Assembly: GCA_049293015.1 (NCBI GenBank)
Contig: JBATSB010000210.1
Span: forward strand, 8,143-72,142
DNA length: 64,000 nt
Reading direction: 5' to 3'
From: UBA2330 sp049293015
GTDB taxonomy: Bacteria > Bacteroidota > Ignavibacteria > Tepidaquicellales > Tepidaquicellaceae
Position 1 is the stretch's first letter; each line of letters opens with the position of its first letter. The notes under the pieces were generated by a model, which saw only the letters and a program-made list of their open reading frames with translations, ran no database searches and had not been told where the DNA came from. Shown here piece after piece: positions 46,419 through 54,679 of the stretch. The translations under genes were made by a program, and so were the position numbers.

Positions 46419-46657
46419 CCCACCTGTGATAAATTGCCGAAAAGAAATTCTGAGCAATGTCGAAAAGCAAAAATATACTGTTTGACGAATCCGTTAGTGC
46501 CTTTCTATCGGGTGAGGAGTTTATATTTTTGCCGCCATTGAGAAAGAATTTCCGGCAATTTATCACCAGCGGGCGACTTTTTTTGTTACTTTTTTTTGTC
46601 GTTAAAAAAAAGTAAGTAGAAACACTGAATCTTGAATTTTGTAACGGAACGTTTTGA
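46419..46657. repeat. Nested-palindrome intergenic element, copy B
   Basis: The outer arms are 46419-46439 (CCCACCTGTGATAAATTGCCG) and 46553-46573 (CGGCAATTTATCACCAGCGGG). Inner pairs are GAAATTCTGAGCAATG with CATTGAGAAAGAATTTC, and GCAAAAATATA (46467-46477) with TATATTTTTGC (46522-46532). The tail palindrome TTACTTTTTTTT/AAAAAAAAGTAA spans 46586-46615. Outer arms, the GGGCGACTTTTTTTGTTACTTTT junction and a tail with TGAATCTTGAATTTT match copy A, but the inner sequences do not, though they still pair. An open frame reading through it on the minus strand is not a gene. Confidence 0.8.
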
Positions 46658-46741
46658 CGGATTTGGAACCGAATTGTATAAAAATTAAAGTTACAATTTA
46701 TTCCTAACTTAAATATATTTACCACTAAAAATTCAACACAA

Positions 46742-47386
46742 ATGGAAATTAAAACTAGAACTATAGTAGTACAAAAGTCAGCAAGATATTCACTTAAACT
46801 TCCTGATTCAGGAAAAGCAGATACAGTCTGGCTTCTAATTCATGGATACGCTCAGCTTGCATCAGATTTTTTATCAGAATTTGAATTTATAAAAAATGAA
46901 AATCATTTACTGATCGCTCCAGAAGGATTGTCAAAATTTTATTTCAGAAATAAGATCGGTGCTTCATGGATGACAAAAGAAGACAGAGAAAATGAAATCT
47001 CTGACTATATTAATTATTTGAATTTATTAATGGAGAAAATAAAAACAGAGTATGATCTGAAAGATGCGACATTTAACCTTCTTGGGTTTTCTCAGGGAGT
47101 ACATACTGCTGTCAGATTTTTTATTAAAGGTGAATATATTTTTAATAATCTCATTTTATGTTCATCGGATTTTCCCAAAGATGCAGATTTTATAAAGCTT
47201 CAGGAAAAGTTAAATAAGTCTAAGATGTATTTCATACACGGCACTTCGGATTCAGCTATTTCCAATGAGAGATTTGATGAAAGCACTAAACTGCTTTCCC
47301 AAAATAAAATAGAGTTTGAAGACAAATCATTTGAAGGTGATCATGTTTTAAATAAAAAATTTCTTAACGATCTTTTTTGCAAATAA
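46742..47386 (+). CDS. Alpha/beta-hydrolase, phospholipase/carboxylesterase type
   Basis: A 214-residue cytoplasmic esterase. The oxyanion strand LIHGYAQLASDF, nucleophile elbow GFSQGVHTA (serine about 120), acid in YFIHGTSDSAIS and His in EGDHVLNKKF give a full catalytic triad. It is similar in size to YpfH/Est-type carboxylesterases. It has no signal peptide and no obvious partner, and is followed by a bidirectional terminator shared with rpoD. Confidence 0.86.
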   Translation: MEIKTRTIVVQKSARYSLKLPDSGKADTVWLLIHGYAQLASDFLSEFEFIKNENHLLIAPEGLSKFYFRNKIGASWMTKEDRENEISDYINYLNLLMEKIKTEYDLKDATFNLLGFSQGVHTAVRFFIKGEYIFNNLILCSSDFPKDADFIKLQEKLNKSKMYFIHGTSDSAISNERFDESTKLLSQNKIEFEDKSFEGDHVLNKKFLNDLFCK

Positions 47387-47388
47387 AA

Positions 47389-47421
47389 AAAGTATCCGCT
47401 AAAAAATTTAACGGATACTTT
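47389..47421. terminator. Bidirectional terminator between the esterase gene and rpoD
   Basis: AAAGTATCCG and CGGATACTTT form a perfect 10-bp stem around a 13-base loop, with an A-rich run on the left and a T-rich run on the right, so it can end both convergent transcripts. Confidence 0.85.
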
Positions 47422-47443
47422 AATTAAAAAAATAAATTATAAT

Positions 47444-48301
47444 TTACTGACCCAAGTAAGCTTTTAATGCTTTACTTCTGGATGCCTGCCTTAATCTTCT
47501 GATTGCTTTTTCCTTGATCTGTCTCACTCTTTCGCGGGTGAGTTTATATTTATCACCTATTTCTTCAAGTGTAAGAGGATTTTCTTTTTCCAGACCGTAA
47601 TAAAGCTTTACGACTTCTTTTTCTCTCTGAGATAAAGTATCAAGTGCTCTGTCAATTTCTATTCTGAGTGAATCTTTGAGCAATGTCATATCAGGCATTT
47701 TTTCCTGCTTGTCAGGCATAATATCAATAAGCTTTGTATCTTCACCGTGTATACTTGGTGCATCCATAGAAACATGTCCGCCTGAATTTTTAAGAGTTTC
47801 CTGAACTTCATAAACGCTCATATCAAGTTTCTCAGCTATCTCGAGCACGTTAGGTACTCTTTCATTTCTTTGTTCGAGTTCACTGATAGTCTTTGCGATC
47901 TTACTTTTTTGCTGAACGATATTCAGCGGTAATCTCACAACTCTTGACTGTTCAGCTAATGCCTGAAGAATGGACTGTCTGATCCACCATACTGCATAAG
48001 AGATAAATTTAAATCCTCTTGTTTCGTCAAATTTTTTGGCAGCTTTTATAAGTCCGAGGTTTCCTTCATTGATCAGATCATTCAGAGATAATCCCTGATT
48101 CTGATACTGTTTGGCAACACTAACTACAAATCTTAAATTTGCTTTGACCAAAAGGTCGAGTGCTTTCTTATCATTTTTTTTGATTCTCTTCGCACAATCT
48201 ATTTCCTGTTCAACTGAAAGCGGAGTAGTTTTACTGATTTCCTTTAAATAAATATCAGTAGACTGATTTTCCCTGCTTGTATACTGTTTGCCTAATTTCA
48301 T
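47444..48301 (-). CDS. rpoD: Primary sigma factor, SigA/RpoD type
   Basis: A 285-residue sigma-70 factor lacking region 1.1, as is usual in the Bacteroidota-Chlorobiota group. Region 1.2 is DIYLKEISKTTPLSVEQE, region 2 is LRFVVSVAKQYQNQGLSLNDLINEGNLGL and FISYAVWWIRQSILQALAEQ, region 3 follows, and region 4 contains LTLEEIGDKYKLTRERVRQIKEKAIRRLR. It starts 3 bases after the stop of a broken PIN-domain gene, and ends at a bidirectional terminator. By length and conservation it is the likely housekeeping factor. Confidence 0.93.
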   Translation of the reverse strand: MKLGKQYTSRENQSTDIYLKEISKTTPLSVEQEIDCAKRIKKNDKKALDLLVKANLRFVVSVAKQYQNQGLSLNDLINEGNLGLIKAAKKFDETRGFKFISYAVWWIRQSILQALAEQSRVVRLPLNIVQQKSKIAKTISELEQRNERVPNVLEIAEKLDMSVYEVQETLKNSGGHVSMDAPSIHGEDTKLIDIMPDKQEKMPDMTLLKDSLRIEIDRALDTLSQREKEVVKLYYGLEKENPLTLEEIGDKYKLTRERVRQIKEKAIRRLRQASRSKALKAYLGQ

Positions 48302-48304
48302 AAA

Positions 48305-48762
48305 TTATTTATTTAATTTTAATATTTTATCTGGTGAATTATATTTCAAAATTTCTTCAGTGGTTAAGAGCCTGATCTTCAGCAATTTTGCTATCTTCCG
48401 ATATTTTAAATTATCTGCACTAAGCAGCGGTAATTTCGTTTCGTAGCACATTGTAATGACCAATGCATCTCTGTAATTATTGTCAAGATTTTTTTTTTAA
48501 TCAATTGAAGAATTTCCCCTATTTTTACAGAATATCTGAATGGAATTCCGAGAATATTTATTCCTGAGAAAAAATTTTTTACGTTATCAAGTTCGGTTTT
48601 GTTAATGCATCTGGAAAAAATTTCTGATGCGTTAATTACGGAAGTATAACATACAAACAACTTCAGACATTTGGACAACAAGTCATTTTCCTGAAGTGTT
48701 CCATCAACAGATTCATTTAAAATAATATCTGTATCAAGAAATATTTCGTATTTACTTTTCAT
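48305..48762 (-). pseudogene. PIN-domain protein gene with a frameshift in a homopolymer
   Basis: The first frame (start 48762) encodes the N-terminal part of a PIN-domain ribonuclease (IFLDTDIILNES with the first catalytic acids, then TSVINASEIF). At a run of ten A (48489-48498 on the minus strand) the frame shifts: the next frame continues sensibly as LDNNYRDALVITMCYETKLPLLSAD with the remaining catalytic Asp residues and ends at 48305. One extra A would restore a ~151-residue protein. No VapB-like antitoxin gene is adjacent. It may be phase-variable, decayed, or reflect a sequencing slip. Confidence 0.72.
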
Positions 48763-48820
48763 TTAAATAATTCTGAGTTAACATTAACACTGAACAAGAT
48801 AATATGTTATAAGAAAATAA

Positions 48821-48847
48821 AAGCTCAATAACTGAATTATCGAGCTT
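48821..48847 (-). terminator. Terminator of the str-S10 ribosomal operon
   Basis: AAGCTCGATAA pairs with TTATTGAGCTT on the minus strand (one bulge), followed by TTTTATTTTC. It lies about 120 bases after rplW, showing that the transcript ends there rather than running on to rplB. Confidence 0.75.
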
Positions 48848-48969
48848 ATATGTATTTACAAATTTAAAACTTCAAGTGTCATTCTAAAAAATAACAGATT
48901 TTTTTGAATTACGATTAGACAATAAAGGTAAGGAAAAGAACGTATACTTCTTGAGTTGCTCTGATTCTT

Positions 48970-49266
48970 TTACTCTACATTACCAAGAAAATCTATCTTG
49001 TCTTCTTTATGCAAAGTAACTATTGCCTTTTTCCTGTCAGCCCTGTAACCTTCAAATCTACCCTTTTTTGTCATTTGCGATTTTTTCTTACCCTTGGAAA
49101 TAAGTGTATTTACTTCCTTCACTCTGACATTAAATTTATCTTCAACTGCTTTTGCAATTTCCAGTTTGTTGGTCTTAATACCTACTTCAAAAGAATACTG
49201 ATTCAGTGTTTCCTGAATAGCAGTATTTTTTTCGGTAATAAGCGGTTTTACTAATATTATTTTCAT
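48970..49266 (-). CDS. rplW: 50S ribosomal protein L23
   Basis: A 98-residue 23S rRNA-binding protein at the exit tunnel. IILVKPLITEKNTAIQE, YSFEVGIKTNKLEIAKAVE and the KGRFEGYRADRKKAIVTL stretch identify it. It is the last gene of the ribosomal run; rplB, which normally follows, is absent. Confidence 0.97.
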   Translation of the reverse strand: MKIILVKPLITEKNTAIQETLNQYSFEVGIKTNKLEIAKAVEDKFNVRVKEVNTLISKGKKKSQMTKKGRFEGYRADRKKAIVTLHKEDKIDFLGNVE

Positions 49267-49288
49267 TTTTTTAAAATTTCAGATGATA

Positions 49289-49918
49289 TTAAATTAATAA
49301 ACTCTTACAAAGTGAATCAACAGCAGATCTTTGCATAAGTATCAGTTTATTATTCAAAAGGTCGTAAGTCGATGCTTTATCAGAGATCATTACATTTAGT
49401 TTCGGAATATTTCTTCCTGACTTATATACATTCTCATTATTTTCTGCAGTCAGCAAGAGAGTTTTTGTTTCATCTATCTTAAGTGACTTGAGAATATTTA
49501 CAATATCTTTTGTCTTAGGAGATTCAAAAGTAAAATCCTGAATTATCATGATCTCATTTTCTTTCGCTTTAATGCTGAGTGCACTTCTTCTTGCAAGTCT
49601 TGCAGCTTTCTTCGGAAGTTTCAGTTTATAAGTATGAGGTCTTGGTCCAAAGATAGTACCACCGCCTACCATAAGAGGAGATCTGCTTGTACCTTGTCTT
49701 GCACGTCCGGTACCTTTTTGACGGAATGGCTTTCTGCCTCCGCCTCTGACTTCACTTCTCTCTTTAGACTTATGAGTTCCCTGTCTTTGATTGGATAAAT
49801 ATCTTCTCACTGACTGATATATCAGGTGATGATTTGGTTCAATTTCAAATATTTCTCCGGGTAAATTTACTGACTCTCCGGATTCAGTTCCATCGAGTTT
49901 AAATACTTTAAATTCCAT
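49289..49918 (-). CDS. rplD: 50S ribosomal protein L4
   Basis: A 209-residue protein with the conserved internal loop GGGRKPFRQKGTGRARQGTS and the PRPHTYKLKLPKKAARLA segment. In many bacteria L4 also regulates the S10 operon; no such leader can be judged here. It is 2 bases downstream of rplC. Confidence 0.97.
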   Translation of the reverse strand: MEFKVFKLDGTESGESVNLPGEIFEIEPNHHLIYQSVRRYLSNQRQGTHKSKERSEVRGGGRKPFRQKGTGRARQGTSRSPLMVGGGTIFGPRPHTYKLKLPKKAARLARRSALSIKAKENEIMIIQDFTFESPKTKDIVNILKSLKIDETKTLLLTAENNENVYKSGRNIPKLNVMISDKASTYDLLNNKLILMQRSAVDSLCKSLLI

Positions 49919-49920
49919 TT

Positions 49921-50541
49921 TTAATTTTTATAAATTTCAACTAATCCGGATTTTGCCCCGGGAACTGCGCCTTTGATAAGTATTAAGTTTGAATCACTAT
50001 ATACTTTTACTACCTTTAAATTACGAACTGTGATCCTGTCATTTCCCATTCTACCAGCCATTCTCTGACCTTTAAAAACTCTGGAAGGATAAGAACTTCC
50101 TCCGATAGATCCGGGAGCTCTTTCTCTGTCGCTCTGCCCGTGAGTTCTGACACCACCTGCAAATCCGTATCTTTTTACAACACCCTGAAATCCTTTTCCG
50201 ATTGAAACACCGGAAACTTTTACAGTATCACCTTCTTTAAAAATATCAACCTTTATTACATCACCGGCTTTTAAATTTTCAGTAGAATGATCACGTATCT
50301 CTTTAATATATCTTTGCACAGGAGTATTGATCTTTTTAAATTTACCAATGACCGGCTTTGTAGAATTTTTCTCTTTCTTATCTTCAAATCCGATCTGTAT
50401 GGCATTATATCCGTCTGTTTCAGTGTTTTTGATCTGAGTAACATAACACGGACCAGCTTCTATAACAGTGCATGGCACCATATTTCCGTTACCTTCGAAG
50501 ATAGTAGTCATACCGATCTTCTTACCAAGTAAACCGATCAT
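49921..50541 (-). CDS. rplC: 50S ribosomal protein L3
   Basis: A 206-residue protein starting IGLLGKKIGMTTIF and containing GKGFQGVVKRYGFAGG and HGQSDRERAPGSIGG, the loop that reaches toward the peptidyl transferase centre. It lies between rpsJ and rplD in standard S10 order. Confidence 0.98.
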   Translation of the reverse strand: MIGLLGKKIGMTTIFEGNGNMVPCTVIEAGPCYVTQIKNTETDGYNAIQIGFEDKKEKNSTKPVIGKFKKINTPVQRYIKEIRDHSTENLKAGDVIKVDIFKEGDTVKVSGVSIGKGFQGVVKRYGFAGGVRTHGQSDRERAPGSIGGSSYPSRVFKGQRMAGRMGNDRITVRNLKVVKVYSDSNLILIKGAVPGAKSGLVEIYKN

Positions 50542-50564
50542 AAAAATTTATTTATCTTTTTAAA

Positions 50565-50873
50565 TTATGTTTTAATTTCAATATCGACTCCACCGGGTGG
50601 ATCAAGTTTCGTCAAAGCTTCAAGAGTTTTGTTAGATGAGTTTAAAACATCGATCAGACGTTTATGCGATCTTGTCTCAAACTGCTCTCTTGATTTTTTA
50701 TCAACATGAGGTGATCGCAGAACTGTATATACATTTTTCCTTGTAGGAAGCGGTATAGGTCCGCTGACAATTGCACCTGTTGACTTTATTGTCTTGATTA
50801 TTCTTTCCGTCCACTTGTCTAGCAAGCTGTGATCGTAAGATTTTAACTTGATTCTGAAATTTTGCGAAGCCAA
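50565..50873 (-). CDS. rpsJ: 30S ribosomal protein S10
   Basis: A 102-residue protein with FRIKLKSYDHSLLDKW and PLPTRKNVYTVLRSPHVDKKSREQFE. It begins 19 bases after tuf, so the str and S10 groups are joined into one unit, as in several bacterial phyla. Confidence 0.98.
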   Translation of the reverse strand: MASQNFRIKLKSYDHSLLDKWTERIIKTIKSTGAIVSGPIPLPTRKNVYTVLRSPHVDKKSREQFETRSHKRLIDVLNSSNKTLEALTKLDPPGGVDIEIKT

Positions 50874-50892
50874 TATTATTTTAGTTTAATTA

Positions 50893-52128
50893 TTATTCAA
50901 TAATTTTTGTAACAACACCTGCACCTACAGTTCTTCCGCCTTCTCTGATAGCAAATTTCAATCCGTCTTCCATTGCAATAGGTGAAATAAGTTCAATTAT
51001 CAGCTTATCAACGTTGTCTCCTGGCATTACCATCTGAACATTTTCAGGAAGGTGAACGACACCAGTTACGTCTGTAGTTCTGAAATAAAACTGAGGTCTG
51101 TAATTTGTGGTGAATGGAGTGTGTCTTCCACCCTCTTCTTTAGCAAGTACATAAACCTGAGCTTCGAATTTCTTATGCGGTGTAATAGTACCTGATTTTG
51201 CAAGTACCATTCCTCTTTCGATCTCATTTTTGTCAACACCTCTTAAAAGCAATCCGCAGTTATATCCTGCTACTGCTTCATCAAGTTCTTTATTGAACAT
51301 TTCTGCACCTGTTACAGTGGTTTTCTTTTTTGCTCCAAGTCCGATAAGTTCAACTTCTTCACCTACTTTTACTTTACCTCTTTCAATTCTACCTGTTGCA
51401 ACAGTTCCTCTACCTGTAATAGAGAACACGTCCTCTACCGGCATAAGGAAATTTTTGTCAACATCTCTTTCAGGCTCAGGAATAGTTGTGTCACATGCTT
51501 CCATAAGATCATAAATACATTTTAATCTTTCATCTTCTATCGTTGTTGCAGCATCAGCTCCTGCTTCTAAAGCTTTAAGAGCACTTCCTCTTACAATCTT
51601 AATTGTATCACCAGGATAATCATATCCGTTTAATATATCTCTTAATTCAGATTCCACAACTTCAAGAAGTAATTCTGCATCTTCTTCTGTTTTTTCCTGT
51701 GCTCTGATTATATCTTCTTTATTTAAGAAAACAACTATAGCAGGAACTCCAACTTGCTTAGCAAGTAAGATATGCTCTTTTGTCTGAGGCATAGCACCGT
51801 CAGTTGCTGCAACCACTAAGATTGCACCGTCCATCTGAGCAGCACCTGTGATCATATTTTTAATATAGTCTGCGTGTCCCGGACAGTCAACGTGTGCATA
51901 GTGTCTGTTTTCAGTCTGATATTCAACGTGAGCTGTTGCAATCGTAATTCCTCTTGCCCTCTCCTCAGGAGCTTTGTCAATAGAGTCAAATGCTCTTACC
52001 TGAGAATGACCTTTTTTTGCCAAAGCCATTGTTATTGCTGCTGTCAGGGTAGTTTTACCGTGATCAACGTGTCCAATAGTTCCGATATTTACATGTGGTT
52101 TATCGGAAATGTATTTTTCTTTTGCCAT
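50893..52128 (-). CDS. tuf: Elongation factor Tu
   Basis: A 411-residue GTPase delivering aminoacyl-tRNA to the ribosome. G1 GHVDHGKTT, G2 ARGITIATAHVEY, G3 DCPGHADY and G4 NKED are intact, as are domains 2 and 3. It is about 17 residues longer than the Escherichia coli protein, with two insertions in the G domain: about 8 residues after NKED (RAQEKTEED region) and about 8 after the SALKALE motif. A strong ribosome-binding site, AAGGAG, precedes the ATG by 8 bases. Confidence 0.98.
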   Translation of the reverse strand: MAKEKYISDKPHVNIGTIGHVDHGKTTLTAAITMALAKKGHSQVRAFDSIDKAPEERARGITIATAHVEYQTENRHYAHVDCPGHADYIKNMITGAAQMDGAILVVAATDGAMPQTKEHILLAKQVGVPAIVVFLNKEDIIRAQEKTEEDAELLLEVVESELRDILNGYDYPGDTIKIVRGSALKALEAGADAATTIEDERLKCIYDLMEACDTTIPEPERDVDKNFLMPVEDVFSITGRGTVATGRIERGKVKVGEEVELIGLGAKKKTTVTGAEMFNKELDEAVAGYNCGLLLRGVDKNEIERGMVLAKSGTITPHKKFEAQVYVLAKEEGGRHTPFTTNYRPQFYFRTTDVTGVVHLPENVQMVMPGDNVDKLIIELISPIAMEDGLKFAIREGGRTVGAGVVTKIIE

Positions 52129-52136
52129 TATTATTT

Positions 52137-52142
52137 CTCCTT
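52137..52142 (-). promoter_or_regulatory. Ribosome-binding site of tuf
   Basis: AAGGAG on the minus strand, 8 bases before the tuf ATG. It is one of the few perfect Shine-Dalgarno hexamers in the window, where most genes have weak or no recognisable sites. Confidence 0.8.
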
Positions 52143-52285
52143 AAGAGTTTATTTTTTTAATTTAATTAATTTGAATTTGAAATTTTATATCTGTATCAAA
52201 TAGCAAGTAACTTTTCTTATTAATTTTTTAACTATATGAACAATTAATATTGAACATTGAACATTAATAATTGAAAATTAAAAAG

Positions 52286-52359
52286 TGGGTCAGGGAGGAA
52301 TTGAACCTCCCACCTCGTGCTTATAAGGCACGCGCTCTAACCATCTGAGCTACTGACCC
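52286..52359 (-). tRNA. tRNA-Ile (anticodon TAT)
   Basis: A 74-base cloverleaf on the minus strand between fusA and tuf. The acceptor stem GGGTCAG pairs with CTGACCC, the D stem GCTC with GAGC, the anticodon arm is CGTGC-CTTATAA-GCACG, and the T arm is GGAGG-TTCAATT-CCTCC; discriminator A. The anticodon reads UAU, decoding the AUA isoleucine codon, which is frequent in this AT-rich sequence. Most bacteria instead read AUA with a lysidine-modified CAU tRNA. Position 34 is clearly T, not G (Ile-GAU) or C. Confidence 0.93.
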
Positions 52360-52534
52360 TGGATGGAAACTCATTTCTATTGTATAAAGAATCTTTATAA
52401 TAAAAATGGATTTTATAGAACGACTTAATGTGTCTGATATACGAGTTATACTTCGGCGAACCGAAACTGACCCTGATAACTTATTTTAAAGAACAATAAA
52501 ACTTATTGTTACAATTTAAATCTTTTAAAACTAT

Positions 52535-54628
52535 TTAAGAAACTTTCTCTTTACCTTTTATTTTCTCAATGATCTGATCCGAAATACTCTTCGGTGCTTC
52601 ATCATAATGTGAAAACTGCATAGTGTAAATTGCTCTACCCTGTGTCATCGATCTCATGGTAGTTGCATAACCAAACATTTCAGAAAGCGGTACCATTGAT
52701 TTTATAACCTGTGCATCACTTCTTTGTGACATACCTTCTATTCTACCTCTTCTTGAACTAAGATCACCCATGACATCACCCATATATTCTTCAGGAGTTA
52801 CAACTTCAACTTCCATGATCGGCTCAAGTATTACAGGACTTGCTTTCTTTGCACCTTCTTTAAATGCCATAGAACCGGCGATCTTAAAAGCCATTTCAGA
52901 TGAGTCAACGTCATGATAAGAACCGTCATAAAGTTTTACTTTAATATCTTCAACAGGATATCCTGCAAGGACTCCATTTTTCATCGCTTCTTCAATTCCT
53001 TCTGCAACCGGATTGATATATTCTTTTGGAATAGATCCACCTACAATTGCATTTTCAAATATAAATCCTTTTCCTTTTTCATTCGGCTCGATCTCTATCC
53101 ATACGTGTCCAAACTGTCCTCTACCACCTGATTGTCTGACGAATTTTCCTTCCTGTGTGACTTTCTTTCTAATGGTTTCTTTATATGCAACCTGCGGATT
53201 TCCTACATTTGCTTCTACTTTAAATTCTCTTCTTAGTCTGTCAACAATAATATCCAAATGAAGCTCACCCATTCCGGCAATTAATGTCTGACCTGTTTCT
53301 TCATCAGTCTTTACTCTGAATGTAGGATCTTCGTCTGACAGCTTTGTAAGTGATTCACCAAGTTTATCCTGATCAGCCTTAGTTTTTGGCTCAATAGCAA
53401 TCTGAATAACCGGCTCTGGGAATGTAATTTTCTCAAGTACTATCGGATCACTTTCATCACAAAGTGTGTCACCTGTTCTTGTAAATTTCAATCCTACTGC
53501 TGCAGCTATATCACCGCAGTATACTTCTTTAATATCTTCTCTGCTGTTAGCATGCATTTGAAGGAGTCTGCTGAATCTCTCTTTCTTTCCTGCAATAGAG
53601 TTATAAACATAACTTCCCGCCAATGCTTTACCAGAATACACTCTAAAGAATGTAAGCTTTCCAACAAAAGGATCTGTCATGATCTTAAATGCAAGTGCTG
53701 TGAATTTCTCATCATCCTTAACTTCTCTTTCTATATGATCATCTGTATGAAGATGATGTCCTTCTACATTTCCTACATCTAATGGTGAAGGAAGCAGATC
53801 TACCACTCTGTCTAATAAATTCTGAACACCTTTATTCTTGAATGATGATCCGCATAGTACTGGGATGATCTTTACTTCTATAGTTGCTTTTCTGAGAACT
53901 TTAACAATTTCATCTTCACTGATCTCTTTACCATCCAAAAACTTTTCCAGTAAAGAATCATCAACATCGGCTACTGCTTCAAGTAATTTCTGTCTGTATT
54001 CATTTGCCTGCTCTTTTAATGCATCAGGAATCTCAACTTCTTCAAATGTTGCTCCGAGTGTCTCTTCATTATACATTCTCGCCTTCATTGAAATAAGATC
54101 AATGATTCCGTTAAAAATAACTCCCTGACCAATCGGCAACTGAATCGGAACTGCATTTGCTTTTAGTCTTTCTCTCATCATCTCAACTGCATTAAAAAAA
54201 TCTGCACCGGTTCTGTCCATTTTATTTACAAAAGCCATTCTCGGCACTTTGTATTTATCAGCTTGTCTCCAGACTGTTTCTGACTGTGGCTCTACGCCAC
54301 CGACAGAACAAAACAATGCAACAGCACCGTCCAATACTCTCAAAGATCTTTCCACTTCGGCAGTAAAATCAACGTGCCCGGGTGTATCTATAATATTGAT
54401 CCTGTGTTCATTCCATGAGCATGTTGTGGCTGCAGAAGTAATTGTAATACCTCTTTCTTTTTCCTGTTCCATCCAGTCCATGGTTGCTGCGCCTTCGTGT
54501 ACTTCACCAATCCTGTGCAATCTGCCTGTATAATATAAAATACGCTCTGTTGTTGTCGTTTTTCCGGCGTCAATATGCGCCATAATACCTATATTTCTAG
54601 TTTTATCTAAACTTACCTGTCTTGACAT
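52535..54628 (-). CDS. fusA: Elongation factor G
   Basis: A 697-residue translocation GTPase of normal length. The G domain has MAHIDAGKTTTTERILYYTG, RGITITSAATTCSW, DTPGHVDF and NKMDRTGADF; domain IV carries QSGGRGQFGHVWIEIEP and the tip loop near YPVEDIKVKLYDGSYHDVDS. It is between rpsG (51 bases upstream) and tRNA-Ile (175 bases downstream), in conventional str operon order. Confidence 0.98.
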   Translation of the reverse strand: MSRQVSLDKTRNIGIMAHIDAGKTTTTERILYYTGRLHRIGEVHEGAATMDWMEQEKERGITITSAATTCSWNEHRINIIDTPGHVDFTAEVERSLRVLDGAVALFCSVGGVEPQSETVWRQADKYKVPRMAFVNKMDRTGADFFNAVEMMRERLKANAVPIQLPIGQGVIFNGIIDLISMKARMYNEETLGATFEEVEIPDALKEQANEYRQKLLEAVADVDDSLLEKFLDGKEISEDEIVKVLRKATIEVKIIPVLCGSSFKNKGVQNLLDRVVDLLPSPLDVGNVEGHHLHTDDHIEREVKDDEKFTALAFKIMTDPFVGKLTFFRVYSGKALAGSYVYNSIAGKKERFSRLLQMHANSREDIKEVYCGDIAAAVGLKFTRTGDTLCDESDPIVLEKITFPEPVIQIAIEPKTKADQDKLGESLTKLSDEDPTFRVKTDEETGQTLIAGMGELHLDIIVDRLRREFKVEANVGNPQVAYKETIRKKVTQEGKFVRQSGGRGQFGHVWIEIEPNEKGKGFIFENAIVGGSIPKEYINPVAEGIEEAMKNGVLAGYPVEDIKVKLYDGSYHDVDSSEMAFKIAGSMAFKEGAKKASPVILEPIMEVEVVTPEEYMGDVMGDLSSRRGRIEGMSQRSDAQVIKSMVPLSEMFGYATTMRSMTQGRAIYTMQFSHYDEAPKSISDQIIEKIKGKEKVS

Positions 54629-54679
54629 ATTATTTGATTTCTATCTGTTTATTAATGTAAATTGCGTTTAAAAAATTGT

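Noticed and set aside
46339..46725. A 128-codon open frame on the minus strand
   Set aside because: It runs straight through nested-palindrome element B, and its residues simply translate the repeat (Lys/Ser-rich segment from the A-runs). No family features are seen.
52466..52475. ACTGACCCTG repeats the 5' end of the nearby tRNA-Ile, like an attachment-site duplication
   Set aside because: Ten bases only, no integrase or foreign DNA between the copies, and only about 100 bases apart; chance or local slippage is enough.
53838..54128. Open frames antisense to fusA, tuf and other ribosomal genes
   Set aside because: They are shadows of highly conserved housekeeping genes, with low-complexity Ser/Ile-rich translations.
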